Positions 26,769 through 46,867 are shown, numbered from the stretch's first letter. The stretch: 64,000 nt of DNA from Piromyces finnis (GCA_002104945.1 MCFH01000013.1:310001-374000), one strand, 5' to 3'. Numbers and translations are program-made. Notes: generated from the letters alone by a model not told the origin.

Positions 26769-29114
26769 AATATTTTTTTTATTTAGCAATTACTATTATA
26801 TTAACTTTGTATATATTATTTTATAAAGAATAACTTTGCATTAAAAATAATCAGGTGTATTTCTTGGGTATATATTATTATAATGTATTTTGCTATACTA
26901 TCTTTCTTATTTTACTATAAAAAATTATTTATTAATAAATAAGGTTAACTTTTTTTTATTTTCTTATAATTTTATGGTGGATTTACATAGAATATTGATC
27001 TAAAACACGTGGTTCTGTATTTATATATTATATTAAAGGTCAATTAAATACATCAATGCATAATATATATAAAGATAAAATCAATTTTATAATTAACAAC
27101 AGTTATAATTCTATTATAATTACTAAATAACCTATAAATATTTAAGTAGTCCATTTTTTTTTTTAATTTATGTATTTGATATATATTCCACATTTATTAT
27201 AAATCCATTTCTATATTAGGTTGATTATCGCTCAACAATTAATCCATTATTAATAAAGGAAAATTAGGAAAAAAAATGTTAAATTTATATAGTTTTTTTT
27301 CCTTTTGAGCTTTCCAAAAAAAAAAAAAAAAAAAGATAATAATAAATACAAATTTAAACTAATTTAGATTTCCTTTTTTGTATTTCAATAAATAAAATAA
27401 TCATATTAATAAATAATGGTAATATTATCACAAAATAATGGTTCAAGGGGAAAAAATAAATTTCTTTACTACACTATGATTTTATAGTGCTATAATTGTA
27501 CTAGACAAAATAAATTCTTTTTTTTTTTTTAATTAATTTTTTGTTGAAATAGACATTTTCGTATTTTTTTTTTTTTTTTGTTTATTACCTAAAAAATGAT
27601 AACAATATTAGATTGATAGGAGAAAAAAGTTGAGCATCTTTTTCTTTCTATTTTTTGTGGTAAGCTTTTTTTTTTTATCCTATGAAATTATTAATATTTA
27701 TATATATAATTTATATTAATATATAATATAATAATAAAATAATAATAGATTAGTTAATATAATTTTTAATAAATTTATATATGTAGAATTAATCTTTCAT
27801 AGATTAAAAAATTTTATTTTATATATAATTCTGGATACATTTAACTTTTGTTATTAAATATATATTAGAATATATTTGATTATTAGAAAAAATTTATTAA
27901 TTAATTAAATTATATATTACTGTATTACAATAAACGTTTTTTTTTTTTAAAATATATTAAATTTAATATTTTAATAAAAAATAAACAAATATGGCATATT
28001 ATGTATTACAATTCTATTTTACTATATATAACAATATATTGAATTTTATTTGTTCAATTTATAATCTATTTATATTAATACTATTTGAAATTAAATTAAA
28101 TTTTTTTTTCTAGGTAAATCAATTATTCTTATTATCGTGTTTATTACAGTTTAGTATAATATATTGTATTTTTTAATTAACTATTCTATTACAATATATT
28201 ATTTCTATATTACTAATATTCATCAATTTGTTGATTAAATTTTCAAAAAAAAAAAAAAGATTAGAAATAAAATAATTAGTAAATTATAATAATATATTTA
28301 TAATAATATATTACAATATATTGTATTTTTTTTTTTTTTTTAACTTTTTAATTTTATTTTTTTTTCTTTTTTCTTTTTTATTTTAAATATTAGAAATCAA
28401 AAAAAGATAGCATCTTAATTTGGTGGTATAAAATATTATATGATATAATGGTAATTAAAATGAAAATTTTTATATCATTTAAAAAAGTAATTAATATGCT
28501 ATGAATATAAAGTGGAAAATAATATAAATGAAATAATAAATTGACAGGATTAAAACTGGATTAAAATAAAATTTAGCATTACAAAATAAATAAATAGTCT
28601 ATATGAAATATAAAAATTAAAAATCATTATGTACACAAAATAAGTTAAAGAAAAAGTAATAAAATGACACATTTAAAGCGAAAATTGAAAAAGAAGAATA
28701 ACATTAAATGTAGTTAAATACTAAATTAAATAAATATTATCAAATTCTCATTAAATATTATCAAATTTTCATTAAAAATGAGAAATATCATAACATAGAT
28801 CTTTTTAAAGTTTAAAAAGCAATTAAACTTATTAAAATAAAAAAATATAAAAGAACTAAAATATATGTATACCTTTTATATATATTTTTATAGGAATTAT
28901 AGTTTTACCAAAACCATATCTAATTATATCATATAGTATTGATAAAAATTTGCTGAAATTCTATTTTTTTTTTTTTTAATTCATATTTAAATATTTTAAT
29001 ATTACAAGTTTTAAATAAATAATATAATTTCGTTTTATTTAAATTAACTTTTAAGCGCATTTTCACTTCATTTCATAATAATTTTTAAATTATTTTTAAT
29101 AAAAGTAACGCAAA
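26769..29114. other. Divergent intergenic region
   Basis: This 2.3-kb region separates the SQS1-like gene (-) and the REG1-like gene (+) and must hold both promoters. It is A/T-rich throughout, with poly-A near 27316-27334 and several poly-T runs. No coding frame, tRNA-like or other structured element is evident by eye. Confidence 0.6.
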
Positions 29115-30720
29115 ATGTCAAGAAAACGTACACCAATTGATAATGTTGATTATTTATCCTATTGCTGGGGTAATGAATTAGATTTAGCAACAAGCTGGAG
29201 AGTTATGACTAAAAATAAGGATACTATGATTAATGGTCATCGTTTAGAAGTACGTATAATTGTATAATTAAAAAATATTTGCAATAATTTTTTTTAATAT
29301 AAGGGAAAAAAAAGAAATTATAAAAAAAAAACAGAAAATATTATAAAAAAAAGTGTTTTAATATTCATATTTTATTAATATATCCGTATTAAACTAATTA
29401 AAATAATTGATACTATTTGAAAAAAAAAAAAAGAATGCAAGTTGGAGAAAATGGTTTCAACAACGTTATTCACTTCCTTTATTAAATCCAGCTGAGTTAA
29501 ATTGGTTTAAAGATAGCGATATTTGTTGGCTTTATGGACCAATGCATTTACATGATGACAACGAAAAGAAGCCACATACTAACTTTAATACTAACACTAA
29601 CTTAAAATCTGCCTTAAAGAAGTCTTCTCTTGATGAATTCCATAAAACTATAGAATCTTTAAAGCAAGCAAAAATTGCTTTAGATAATAACAACAAATTA
29701 AATGTTCCAAAGAAAAAGAAACAATTAAGATTTAATAATGAAGTTGAACAACGTATTTCAGTAAATATTAATCCAGATGATGATTTCAGATATAATCCAA
29801 GATTCCAACACTCTGCTCTTAATGAATACTTAAAGAGTGTTGTAGAAGAAGAAGAAGATGAAGATGATGAAGAGATTAATTTCTATGATGAAGTTGAATC
29901 TACATCAGATGAAGATTCTGAAGATGATGGACTTGATAAGAATAAATTCAAAAATTTAAATAGAAACTATTCAATATTAAAAAAGAAATCATTTGAGACC
30001 ACACATAAATTACCACCAACTACTTTAAAAGGTGCTGATAGTGAAAGTGATTGTTCATCTTCTCAAAATAACTTTTCCTTTGAAGAATATGGTCAAGATT
30101 TTGAGATAACTGAAACCTCCAATGATCCATATTATATTGAAACTGAAGAAAATAGATTAAATTATAATGATTCTAATCCAAAATATGTTAGATTATCTAC
30201 TTCTTCACCGGCTGTTTATGATTATCAAGAAAGTGATAAAAATGAAAGAAGACCATCCAACTTAAGAAGTCATGCCATTGTAGATGATGATTTTGATGAT
30301 GATGAAATTTACGAACTTAAAGAAACTAATAGAAATGCTTTAGATGAAGAAGTATTAGATGATACTAACTTATCAGCGGCTGATTTATTTGGTAATAATG
30401 AAAATAAAGAAGAAGTTTTAAAAAATATACCACCAAAACTAACTAATTCCCTAATTATTGAAAGTAGAACAGCCACTACAGTTGAATCTCCAATAGAAGC
30501 TAACTCAAGCTTCATTAATAATCAAGATAAGGATATAATAAGTGCCATTGAATCTAAGAATTCCAAACCTAGCAAAGCATCTGACATGATACATAATTTA
30601 TATTCAACCGTTCATTATTATTCATCTTTTTTAAATAGAAAAAGTAAATATTTTATATTTAGAAATAAAAACAATATTAATAAAAATGTTGAAGAAAATA
30701 ATGTAAAAATTATTAAATAA
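29115..30720 (+). CDS. REG1: REG1-like protein phosphatase 1 regulatory subunit
   Basis: Fungal Reg1/Hex2 proteins bring PP1 (Glc7) to Snf1 kinase targets and mediate glucose repression. Two exons (29115-29249, 29434-30720) give 473 residues. The N-terminal 75 residues match the fungal AreA/GATA-like domain family: VDYLSYCWGNELDLATSW, then across the splice HRLENASWRKWFQQRYSL, then LNWFKDSDICWLYGPM. A likely PP1-docking motif of RVxF type, KQLRF (about 141-145), is followed by NNEVEQRISV, which is the conserved block of Reg1 proteins. The rest is acidic and Ser-rich. The segment DMIHNLYSTVHYYSSFL near the C-terminus also fits Reg1. A donor-like GTAAAT follows that segment (about 30643), so the last 25 residues could be intron read-through. 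Family confidence is high, the exact C-terminus is moderate. Confidence 0.88.
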
Positions 30721-32036
30721 TAGTTTGGAGAAAAAGTATAAAAATTATTTTTATTTAAAATAACAATATCAACAACAAAAACAATAGTCAGTACTCAACG
30801 CACTAACTCTAACAACACACAAAAACAAATTTATTTACCTAGTAGTAAATCAATATAATTGTAAATACAATTAAAAAAAAAAAAAAAAAACACGTGCGAA
30901 CAACAACACCATCATCATTTTGTTTCCATCATTATATAAAATCTAAAGTTGGAATTGGAAAAAATCAAAAAAAAAATAACTCAATAAAATAATAGTTTAT
31001 TAAAAAAAAAAAGTTAAATTTTGATATTATCCAACTCTTACCTATTTTTTTTGTAAATAAATAAAATATAAAAGATAAACAAACAAAAAGCAGTAAAAAA
31101 AAAAAACTAAAAAAAAAAAAAAAAACATTTACGACAAAAAAAAAAAAAGATAAACAATAATAAATAATACAATAATGGAAAACACAAAAAAAATGTAAAA
31201 AAAAAAAAGATTAAATATTATCAATAACTACGAAAGAGCAGTAATATATATAAATATTTTGAATAATACCCCTCTTATTGTATATTTTTAATAATAATAA
31301 CAAAGACAGTCTTATTTCTTCAAATTATATATATAATTTTTCTGTTATTTTTCTTTTTTTTTTTTTTCTTAAAAAAATTACTCTAAGAAATATGCCTTTT
31401 TAAATATACTAATAATAATAATTTTATAAATTTTTTATAGAATAAAAAAAAAAAGTTATCCCTATTATCCTTTTTACCCCCAAAGAAAAAAAATACCTAT
31501 AGAAAACCCTTTATAAGTAACATGAATAATCCCAAAATAATTTTTAACTACATTACTATTATTTTATTTAAATCCTAATTTTATTTTATAGTATATATTA
31601 TTTATATTAAAAATAATATATATTTATTATAATCTTTTTTTTTTCAACTTAACTTTTTCTATATTATAATATATATAAAATATATATATTTTATAGCTTT
31701 CATTTGAATCTCAATACAATATATATTAACAATACAATATATATATAATAATATAAAAATGAAAGAAAGGAAGGAAAGAAAAAAAAAAAAGATTTTTAAA
31801 CTTTCTTTTAAGAGAGTAAAAACAAATTATTTAATTCTCATTAATTTTTTTTACCTTTTTTATATTTATTTATTTTATTAGTAATTATAAGCATATTTAT
31901 ATAAGAAAAAAAAAATTAAAAAAAAAAAAAAGTAATTTTTTTAATATAATTTATAATTTATTTATTTTTTTTTTTTTTTTTTTAAGATGATTATTTTTTA
32001 ATAACTTATTAAATATAATTTATCGTTATTTTAATT

Positions 32037-32079
<43 letters not shown>

Positions 32080-32519
32080 AATAAAATAATAATCCATAAT
32101 TATATCTTAAAAGAAAAAAAAAAAGAGTTAAAAATAACTGATTTAAAAGTTATATATATAGAATTTTTTGTTATTATTTATATTCTTTAAAAGAAAATAA
32201 AAAAAAAAAAAAAATAAATAAAAATAAATCTTGTTTTAGTTTAAAATATTAATTATAAAAAGTAAAAAAAAATAAAAAAAAAAAATAAAAAAAATAAAAA
32301 TAAAAAAAAAAAAAAGAGAAATTATTTGAATGTTATTATTTTAAAATTTATATATTTTTATTTTTGAATAGCTATTATTTTTATTACAAATAAAACATTA
32401 AATGAATCATGATGATTCTAATGGGACGGTTCTATTTATTCTTTTACTCATTTTATAAAATATTTTTATTGCATATAAAATACTAAATGGATCATGATGA
32501 TTCTATGAGACGGTTCTAT
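30721..32519. other. Convergent AT-rich spacer
   Basis: This lies between the 3' ends of the REG1-like gene (+) and the nucleotidase gene (-). It contains a CA-rich patch at about 30764-30850, many poly-A runs including about 40 A at 32038-32077, and the outer copy of an 85-bp direct repeat at its right end. No gene is recognised. Confidence 0.6.

Positions 32520-32535
<16 letters not shown>
32402..32535. repeat. 85-bp-offset direct repeat overlapping the 3' end of the nucleotidase gene
   Basis: Two copies of a block of about 45-60 bp begin at about 32402 and 32487. They share GATGATTCTA and GACGGTTCTATTTATTCTTTTA with a few mismatches and one 1-bp indel. The inner copy includes the stop codon and last codons of the nucleotidase at 32520 onward. 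The outer copy lies downstream, in the 3' flank. Confidence 0.85.
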
Positions 32536-33892
<1,357 letters not shown>

Positions 33893-36800
33893 GATGTTTT
33901 TTTTTTTTTTTTTTTTTTTAATTGTTTAATATTATTTTCAATTTATAAATAATATTTTGTAATTCGTTAATTAGATATATTTTCCAAATGAATGCTAATT
34001 TTTCTAATTTTTCTAATTTTTCTACAATTATATATATAAATAAGTTTTGATTGTTTATATTTATAAATATTTTAAGATAAATAATAAAAAGTTTTTCGGT
34101 TATTTAAAAAAAACATTCATTTTTTAATAATAGATAAAAAGTTTAATTTTACACGCGTTTGTTTCAACTTTTTCATTTTAATATAAATAGCCACAAATTT
34201 TAATTATTTTTATATAAAAAATTAATATTATTTTTTTATAAATATCAAACCATTTACATTTAATTAACAAAATCTAATTAAAAATATGAAATGTACAAAT
34301 TGTAAAATAGGATAAAAGTTCAAAAAAAAAAAGATAAAAGTTACTTTAATTATACTTATTAAATGGAACTATTATGAAATGACATACACATTATAATATA
34401 TACCTTTTATTATTAACGGGAAAAAGTAAAGAATATATTTAATAGCTTTCCAAAAAAAAAATATATATATATATATTGCATTGAAATAAACCTTTTATTC
34501 ATAATTCTCTTTTCTATTATTACTTGTTTGCATTTAATAATCCTATCACATTAAATAAATACTTTATAAAATTGTTATTAAAGTTAGTAATAAATTAGAT
34601 GTTTATTATTTAGTACCACATTTTAACTTTTCTTTACAAACTAAAATATTCTATTGTTAATACATATTTTAAAGTTAATTAAATTACATATTAAAAAAAA
34701 AAAAAAAAAAAAAGAATTTAATTAGTTTTTTATTAATAAAATTTTTCTTTCAAAAACATAAATATTTATAAATGATAAAACAATGAAAAATATTATTTAT
34801 TATGTAATACTTTTTATTATTCTGTTAATCGAAAGAAAAGATACATATTACAACTTTTTAAAATATTTAAAAATATTATTATCTTTTTAAATTGCAGATG
34901 AATAAAAATACCAAATATTGACATCTTTAATAAAGTATTTTTTTTTTTTACAATATTTTTTAATTTCATTCATTAGGGTTTTAACTATTATCTCATGATT
35001 ATTATATTTAATATAAACTTTAATATTATAAAGTTAAAGTATTTGATTGAAATAATTCAAAATTATACTCAATTACATATAAAGTAAGACCTTTTTAAAT
35101 TATTAATACATATCCTATTTCTAACTATCTAACTATCTTGTAACTAATTTAGTATTTAATAAGTTATTATATCTATATATATAAAATATTTTTAAAAATT
35201 TTTCTTTTCTTTTACTATTTTTAATTTTGATTATCGATGTATTACAACTTTTTTCTTTAAAGTGTTGGTTATTTCTGAAAGTGATACTACCTATAACACC
35301 CTTTTTGATAGAGGTAGTATCAATTTCTGTTTAAATTAATAAAATTTTAAAATTTTTTATAAAATATTTAAAATACATTGCAATATATAGTTCATATATA
35401 TTATATTTAAATCAACAATTTATATTTCTTTAATTTTTAAAATTTAAAAAAAATTTAATTTTATATATAATATATTCAATTTATATAATTTATAGTATAA
35501 TCTAATATATATTTAATATATATAATATATATAATATATATAATTTATTATTTAGTGAAATCATCCATTTTTTTAGTTTTTAAAATTTCAATTTTGGAAA
35601 TTAAATTAAATGTATAAATATATTATATATATATTATTTAATTTATTCTATTCTATTCAATTGAAAGAAATACAATAAATATTTATAAAGTCAGAAAGGG
35701 AAAAGAAATACTTTTAATTTTATTTTATAATAAAAATAAAAAAGGTAGAAAAAGGGAAAAAAAAAAAAAAACGACAAGAAAAGAATAAATAAATAAAAAA
35801 GTTTATTTAAAAAAATAATTTTTTTTTTTAAAAAAAATCAATTCTTTATATTTTTTTTTCTATTACTTTTTCTACTTTTTAAAAAAGTATCTTTTTTAAA
35901 TTATTTTCTTTTTCTATACTATATCTCTTTATATATCTTTGTAGGTGGTAATAGTTTCCATGGTAATAGACTATTCAATTTGATGCAAGTAATCTATTTA
36001 TTGTAAATATAACAAAATTTTTTTTGAAATTTAAAAAGCAAACATTATATCAATTGAATGAAAAACATTAAACTACCTATATTAATACTATATTTTGGTC
36101 TGTATTTAAAATAAAGAAAAGAATTACTCATGTTAAACAATAATTCATTTTAAAAAATATATATACAATAATTTCATTGTCAATATAAACAATTATTGAG
36201 GGGGAAAAAAACTGATTTAAAAAATAAATTTTAAATACAACATTTTAAATTACTATCAAAAACAATAATTTCAGGAATCATTGGAAAAATAATTCAGTTA
36301 TATATTCTTTCTTTTTTTTTTCTCTCTCTCTAATTATTTTTTTTTTGCTTATCAAGAAATTTTATTAAATATTAGTTGATTTAACAATAACAACAACAAC
36401 AACAAAAAAAAAAAAACATTCATTTATGAAATTTATTAGAATTACAATAAAACTATTTATATAGCATTTTATTTTATTTTTTTTTCTTTTTTTCTTTTTT
36501 TTAAAAAAAAGAGAAATAAAATATAAAGAAAATATTTACAAATATCTTATTATTATATATTTCTTAGCAAGTCAAATCAAATGAATGAATAGTTATAGTT
36601 ATGAATTAAATATTATAAAAGCTATATTTTTATTAAGGAGTAATTAAATAATCCTTCTTTTTTAAAAAAAAAACTTTTTTTTTATTATAAAAAAATAGAA
36701 TAATTATAAATTTTCATGCTAAGCCATCATCTCTATTTTTTTTTTGTTTGTTTGTTTTTTTATTACAAGAATTGTTTTTAACAAACTTTTTGAAGTATCT

Positions 36801-37106
36801 ACAATTTTTGGCTCTTACTAATGAAAATTTTTCAATAGTATAAAAATTTTTTTAATGAAAAGTAAAATTTATTAAGTAACTGAAATTCTATTATTATCAA
36901 TTATAATTAATTATAAAGTGGTATTTTCTTTTTCTAATTAAATTACAAATAATATAATTCAAAATCAATTATTTTTTATTGAAAAAGATAAAAAAAGGCT
37001 AAAAAAAAAAAAAAAAGGATTAATACTAATTAATTATAAAAATAAAATTTATTTTATTTTTATCTTAATTTTTATTATTATTTAAAGAAATAAAAAAAAA
37101 AAAGTT
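33893..37106. other. Long divergent AT-rich spacer with one stable hairpin
   Basis: This 3.2-kb region lies between the starts of the nucleotidase (-) and the F-box gene (+). I see no coding frame. It has many (TA)n and homopolymer tracts. The exception is a compact inverted repeat at 35282-35322 in a locally less biased sequence. Confidence 0.6.
35282..35322. other. Perfect 11-bp inverted repeat (hairpin) with 19-nt loop
   Basis: The left arm TGATACTACCT at 35282-35292 is the exact reverse complement of AGGTAGTATCA at 35312-35322. The arms contain four G:C pairs, which is notable in this A/T background. It could be part of a small structured RNA, a terminator-like hairpin or a remnant of an inverted-repeat element. 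The strand is undetermined. Confidence 0.7.
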
Positions 37107-41408
<4,302 letters not shown>

Positions 41409-43402
41409 CATTTTTGAATTATTAAAAAAAAAAAAAAAAAATTCAAAGTAACCTAAAAAAAAAAAAAAAATACCATCAAATCCTATTATAAAATAATTAA
41501 TAGTAATAATAACTATATATATATATATATAAAAAAAAAAAAAACCTCAACTATTTCAAAAAAAAAATTATTAAATAAATCAATAAAATTTCCTTGAAAA
41601 AATATTTTAATATAAATTATTAAAAGGTATATTTCTCATTTCCAGATAGATAAAAGTTTATAACTAATGTTCTTTTTTGTTGTATTTTGAATATAGTGTC
41701 TTAAAAGTATAATATTTTTAAAGTTTACATAAATTTATATATGAAAAAATGCTATTACATTGATAATATATAAAAAAAAACATATATATAACATATAACC
41801 TTTTATAAAATGTTTTTATAATATTTAGTCTTTAGTATGCTTTTTGAGGTATAATAATCGTATTATCCTTACATTACATTACAAAAGATTCAATTTCTAT
41901 TCATTATTCATCTTTTTTAATGAAAAATTTTTTAAAAAAAAGATTTTAAAAAAAAAAATTAAACAAAGATATATAAAAGTATTAGATTTTCCTGAATAAA
42001 AGTTGTAGGATATATTCTATATTTTATTTTTATTTTTATTATTAACTATTATTTTTGACATCAAAATATAAGGTCACTTTTTAATAATTTTTAATTAATG
42101 TATACATAATATTTTATTAATAAAAATATAAGAAAAAATCTTTCATTTAAAATTTTTATAATTTTTTTATTGTTGTTCATAGGATGGTATAAATATAATA
42201 TTATATAATATTATATATATTAGTTTATATTGTATTTAATTATAAAATATAATTTGATATATTTAACTTTTCATTCACAGTAAAAATCTTTTTTACATAA
42301 AAATTTTCCATTTTCTTTATTAGTTTTAAAAAAAAAAAAAATTTTTTTATTTAAATTATAATTAATTATAAAATTTTAAAGGTAAACAAATAAAGAAGAA
42401 ATATAAAGTAAAATTTTTATAATTTCTAGATTTGAAATTTAAAAGTCATTATATAATTAAAAAAAAAAAAAAATTAAAAGAAAAAGAGAAAAAAGAGTGG
42501 TAAACCAAATATTCATTAGCAGTATATTTTTATTAATAAACAATTATCATCATCATTATTACAATTAATGTAATTTTAAAAATCTCAACCAAAATCTTTT
42601 TTTCATTATTGAAAATCAAAGAATAAATATATAAATATATATACGTATATCTATATACAAGATATAACATTCATTCAATATATACAAGAAAATGTTGTTT
42701 TTTTTTTAAAAAAAAAAAAAATAGAAAGTTTTATAGCTATTAAAAAAAAAATAAGAGTTTATATAAAATGTTTGAATAAAATGATAAATTTTTAAATTTT
42801 TAGATTTAAAAAATATTTCAAAATAAACAATATTTATTTGTTTTCTTTATTTTAATTGAAAAGAAAGAATAAAATAAAATAAAAAATAATATTAATTCAA
42901 AGATATGATTTATAATATATGTAAAAGAAGATGAAAGGAATAAAATAGGAAATGATTGTATTAATAAATAATAAATCTTTTAAAGTTTGATAAAAGATGA
43001 TTGTGGAGAAGAATTATAATTTCTGTTTTATATAAAGATACTTAATAGGTCTAATAAAGAAAGAAGAAAAGAAAAAAATATAAATATTTATTATTTACAT
43101 CCAAAAAAAAAATAAAATAAAATAAAAAAATAGAAAATTTATTATAAACTTTTTTTATAGTTTTTTTTTATCTAGAATTTATTAAAGACAGTACTTTTTT
43201 TTTTTTTAAAAAAAAAAAAATAAATATAAATATATTATATTATATTATTTAAATTAATGCCTTTTTTTTTTTTTTCTATTAATATCTTTTATACATTTCA
43301 TCAATCTTAAATGAAAAAAATTATTAATTCATTATTATATTTTATTTGTATAATATTCATTTAATATTGTTGTCATCATCAAAAGTAGAATTTCAAATTA
43401 TA
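41409..43402. other. AT-rich spacer upstream of the NOT2 gene
   Basis: The stretch contains homopolymers and (TA)n tracts (41516-41530 and others). No coding frame is seen, although a short 5' non-coding or coding exon of the NOT2 gene could hide just left of 43403. Confidence 0.55.
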
Positions 43403-45575
43403 ATGTCCAAAGATTTACTTAATTCTCGAATACCTTTATCATTTTCAACAATAGCTGGTGGACATCAGGAAAGAGAAACTAAAAAGAAAGCAGAATTTAC
43501 AGCTGATGATTTTCCTGCATTATCACTTTCATCAACAAGATCATCTTCATTTGATGAACATGTATTTATCTTTCCAATGAGAATAACAAAATATAAATTG
43601 ATATCACATTCTAAAAGAAAAAATAACCTTGTAAATAACCATTATTTTTATATATAATAATATTTTTATAAAAAATAATAATAAAGGGTATAAAGAAACA
43701 AATGCAATATGCTGTAAAAGCTGGTTCAACTCATTCATCAAAAAGTACTTCACAAGTAACTTCACCTAATAATTCAAAATCAAATCTTAATCAAAAAACA
43801 TTAGCTTCCCCAAAGGAAGAAAAGGATGACGCAATAATAGATTCTTTAGTAAATTCAACTTCAAATATTTCATTACAATCCGACTCAATATCTCCTTCAG
43901 GGACAGTAAAACAAAAAGACAATAAAAATGATAAATATTCAATTAATACTTTATTAGAACAAAAAAGAGAAGAAAATATATTGAATACTGGTAGTGATAT
44001 TTTATCATTTGGTTTTGATCTTACTGATAAAAAGTAAATATTATTTTTATTACATTTTTAGATTTCAAAAACTTTTAAGTAAAAGTATCGATAAATGTAA
44101 TGAAAAATAAATTCTTGTGTTTCTTTTTTTTTTACTAATTATTAATTATTAATATTAAATAATTTTTATTTTGCCCAACTTTATTCATTTCAAAATGAAA
44201 AAATAAAAATTATATTTCCCATTAAAAAAAAATAAAGAATATATCCAAAGTTTAGTTCACCATTTTCAAACAAACCAAAATTATTTCCAAAAAATCAACT
44301 ACCGACATGTTTCAGTTTACCACAAATGCCACCACCAATAATAACGAGAATTGGTGCATTTTCAGACGAAACTTTATTTTATATATTTTATACAATGCCA
44401 AAAGAATCAATACAAGAAGCTGCTGCACAAGAATTGTATAATAGAAATTGGAGATATCATAAACAGCATGGAATTTGGTTAGCTAAAGAATTAGGTAGTG
44501 AAGATGTTGTAAAAGGCTTAGGTTGTGAAAGAGGTTTATACCTATACTTTGATCCAATAAATTGGGAAAAGAAAAAACGCGAATTTATTATATATTATGA
44601 ACAACTAGAAGAACGTGGTCCAGTTGGTATTAGTTTATGTAAGTTTCTATTAAAGATATTTTCTTTACACAATTTTATATATAACACTTTTTCTTTATAT
44701 CCTTTAATATTTAATATATGAATTGATATTGATATTAAAAATATTTATATCTATTTTTTATACTATTGAATATAAATATTTACATAAATTTATGGAATAT
44801 TTAAATAATAGATAATAGAGATGATGAGGAAGGTGAAGAAGATGAAGTAGATGAAGAAAGTGAAATAGAGAAAACAAATTTAAGTAATATTGCATTAATG
44901 AATATGTTAAGACAAGGAAATGTTGATAACATAAATGCTTCAGTGTTAAATAGTATGAATATGGCTAATAGACAAATACTAGCAGATCAAGCTGCTTTAA
45001 ATCAATTTTCATTTGCTGGAAATAATCAATTGTCAAGTTTATCACCATTAAGTAATTCATCATCCCAACAATCAAATAATAATTTATTTTCTGTATTTGG
45101 AGCTGCCATGAATAATCCATCAATTATAAATCAACTTCAACAACAACAAAATTATTTAAATCAAAACGGTAATAATCCACAAAATATAAATTTAAATAAC
45201 ATTAACCCACTTTTAGGATTAAATAATGGTATAAATACATCTGGTAATCTACAATTTTTAAATCAAAATAATAATACCACACAGTCACCCCTTAATCTTT
45301 TAAATTTAGCAAATAACAAAAGTCAAATTCAAAATAATATAACACAATCAACTACTTCAGGAAATATAAATAATAACAATAACAACAATAATTTGAATAA
45401 AAATTTAATGAATGTTAATTTACCTATGGGTAATTTAAATTCTATGAATAATATTAATTTAAATACCTTAAAAACAATAAGTGGAATGAATATGAATGGC
45501 ATGGGAATGCACATGAATAATATGAATTTAAATGGTGTTAACATGACAATGAATAATAACTCAATAGGAAAATAA
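43403..45575 (+). CDS. NOT2: CCR4-NOT complex subunit 2 (NOT2/CDC36) with long C-terminal tail
   Basis: NOT2 is a scaffold of the CCR4-NOT deadenylation complex and pairs with NOT3/5 on NOT1. Four exons (43403-43561, 43687-44033, 44238-44638, 44812-45575) give 556 residues. Near the N-terminus is DDFPALS, the conserved NOT2 short motif. After a disordered Ser/Asn segment the NOT2/3/5 domain runs from about 169 to 300: IYPKFSSPF, then ETLFYIFYTMPKESIQ, AAQELYNRNWRYHKQHGIWL, GLYLYFDPINW and EFIIYYEQLEER. In the animal and yeast proteins this domain is at the C-terminus. Here an acidic linker (DDEEGEEDEVDEESEIEK) and about 230 Asn/Gln/Met-rich residues follow. The start at 43403 is the first ATG in a frame whose longer version begins with TTG. 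An additional upstream exon is possible. Confidence 0.92.
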
Positions 45576-45793
45576 ATTTAAATTAAGTTACATTACTACC
45601 AATTTTTTAATTTTTTTTTTTTCAAAAAAAAAAAAAATAGTTGATTTTATTTCTTTATTATTAAAATAATATATTTTATATAATTATTTTATTTATTTTT
45701 CTATTTATATATAATTAAACAAAACTAAAAAATTAAAAAAAAAAAAAAAGAACAAAAATAAAAACAAAAAAAAAAACAAAAAAAAAAAAAAAA

Positions 45794-45827
<34 letters not shown>

Positions 45828-46394
45828 AAGAAAGAAAGAAAAGAAAAAAAGAAAGAAAAGTATACTTATTATTTTTAAAATTTTCTTTTAATTTTTTTTT
45901 TAAAAAAAAATACATTTTAGAAATAATATTTAATTCATGCTATTCGTTCAAATAATTAATGGGTGATTCTATATGAAATAAGAGAAAATATAATAAAATA
46001 ATAAAATAATAATAATAATAATAATAAATTTTATAATACTATAATTACAAAAATAAAAGGAAAAAGAAGAAATTTTAAATTATTATTCATATAAATAACT
46101 GAGAATGAATAAATGACTTTAAAAAAAAAAGAAAGAAAGAAAGAAAAAATACTGGAAAACAAATAATTGTTTTAAATTTAAATCAAAAGAATTAGAGAAA
46201 ATTTAAAATTATAGTTTAATAATCGTATAAATAATAAAATAGGTTTTTTTCATTTTTATTTTTATTTTTTTTTGTCTTTGATTTTTGTTTTTTTGTTTTT
46301 CTTATTTCTTTTTTTTTTTAATTAATAATCATGATAATAAGAGCAATAGTATTGTTCTTAGAAATGGATTAATAATATATCAAATAAATATAAT

Positions 46395-46446
<52 letters not shown>

Positions 46447-46867
46447 TTAATATTAATAATAATAATAATAAAAATGGAATAAAATAATAAAAAAAATAAA
46501 AATAAAATGTTTAGTAGACTTAAAGAATAATTATATAAATATTTGAAAAGCTACAAATAATAAGAAAACTTTATTCATTTTTGTACTATAAAAGTAATAA
46601 AAACACACTATAGTATTTAATTATTGAATTTTTAAAAAAAATAAAATCTAAAAAGTTATTTTTATTTTTTGTTTTTGTTTTATTATTTTTCTTTTCCTTT
46701 TACATCTTTTACATTGATTATTAATTATTGATTATTAATACTTTAAGTAAATAATAGATAATAGAAGATTTTATGATTTTTTTTTTCTTTTATTGAATTG
46801 TTATCCTAACAGACTTATAATATAATTTAAAAAAGAAAAAGTATTATAATCAAAAAACTTGTTTTTT
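45576..46867. other. Convergent AT-rich spacer with simple repeats
   Basis: This lies between the 3' ends of NOT2 (+) and the VPS68/TMEM50-like gene (-). It holds poly-A, GAAA tandem units near 45826-45860 and 46129-46146, and (AAT)n near 46399-46470. No gene is seen. Confidence 0.65.
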
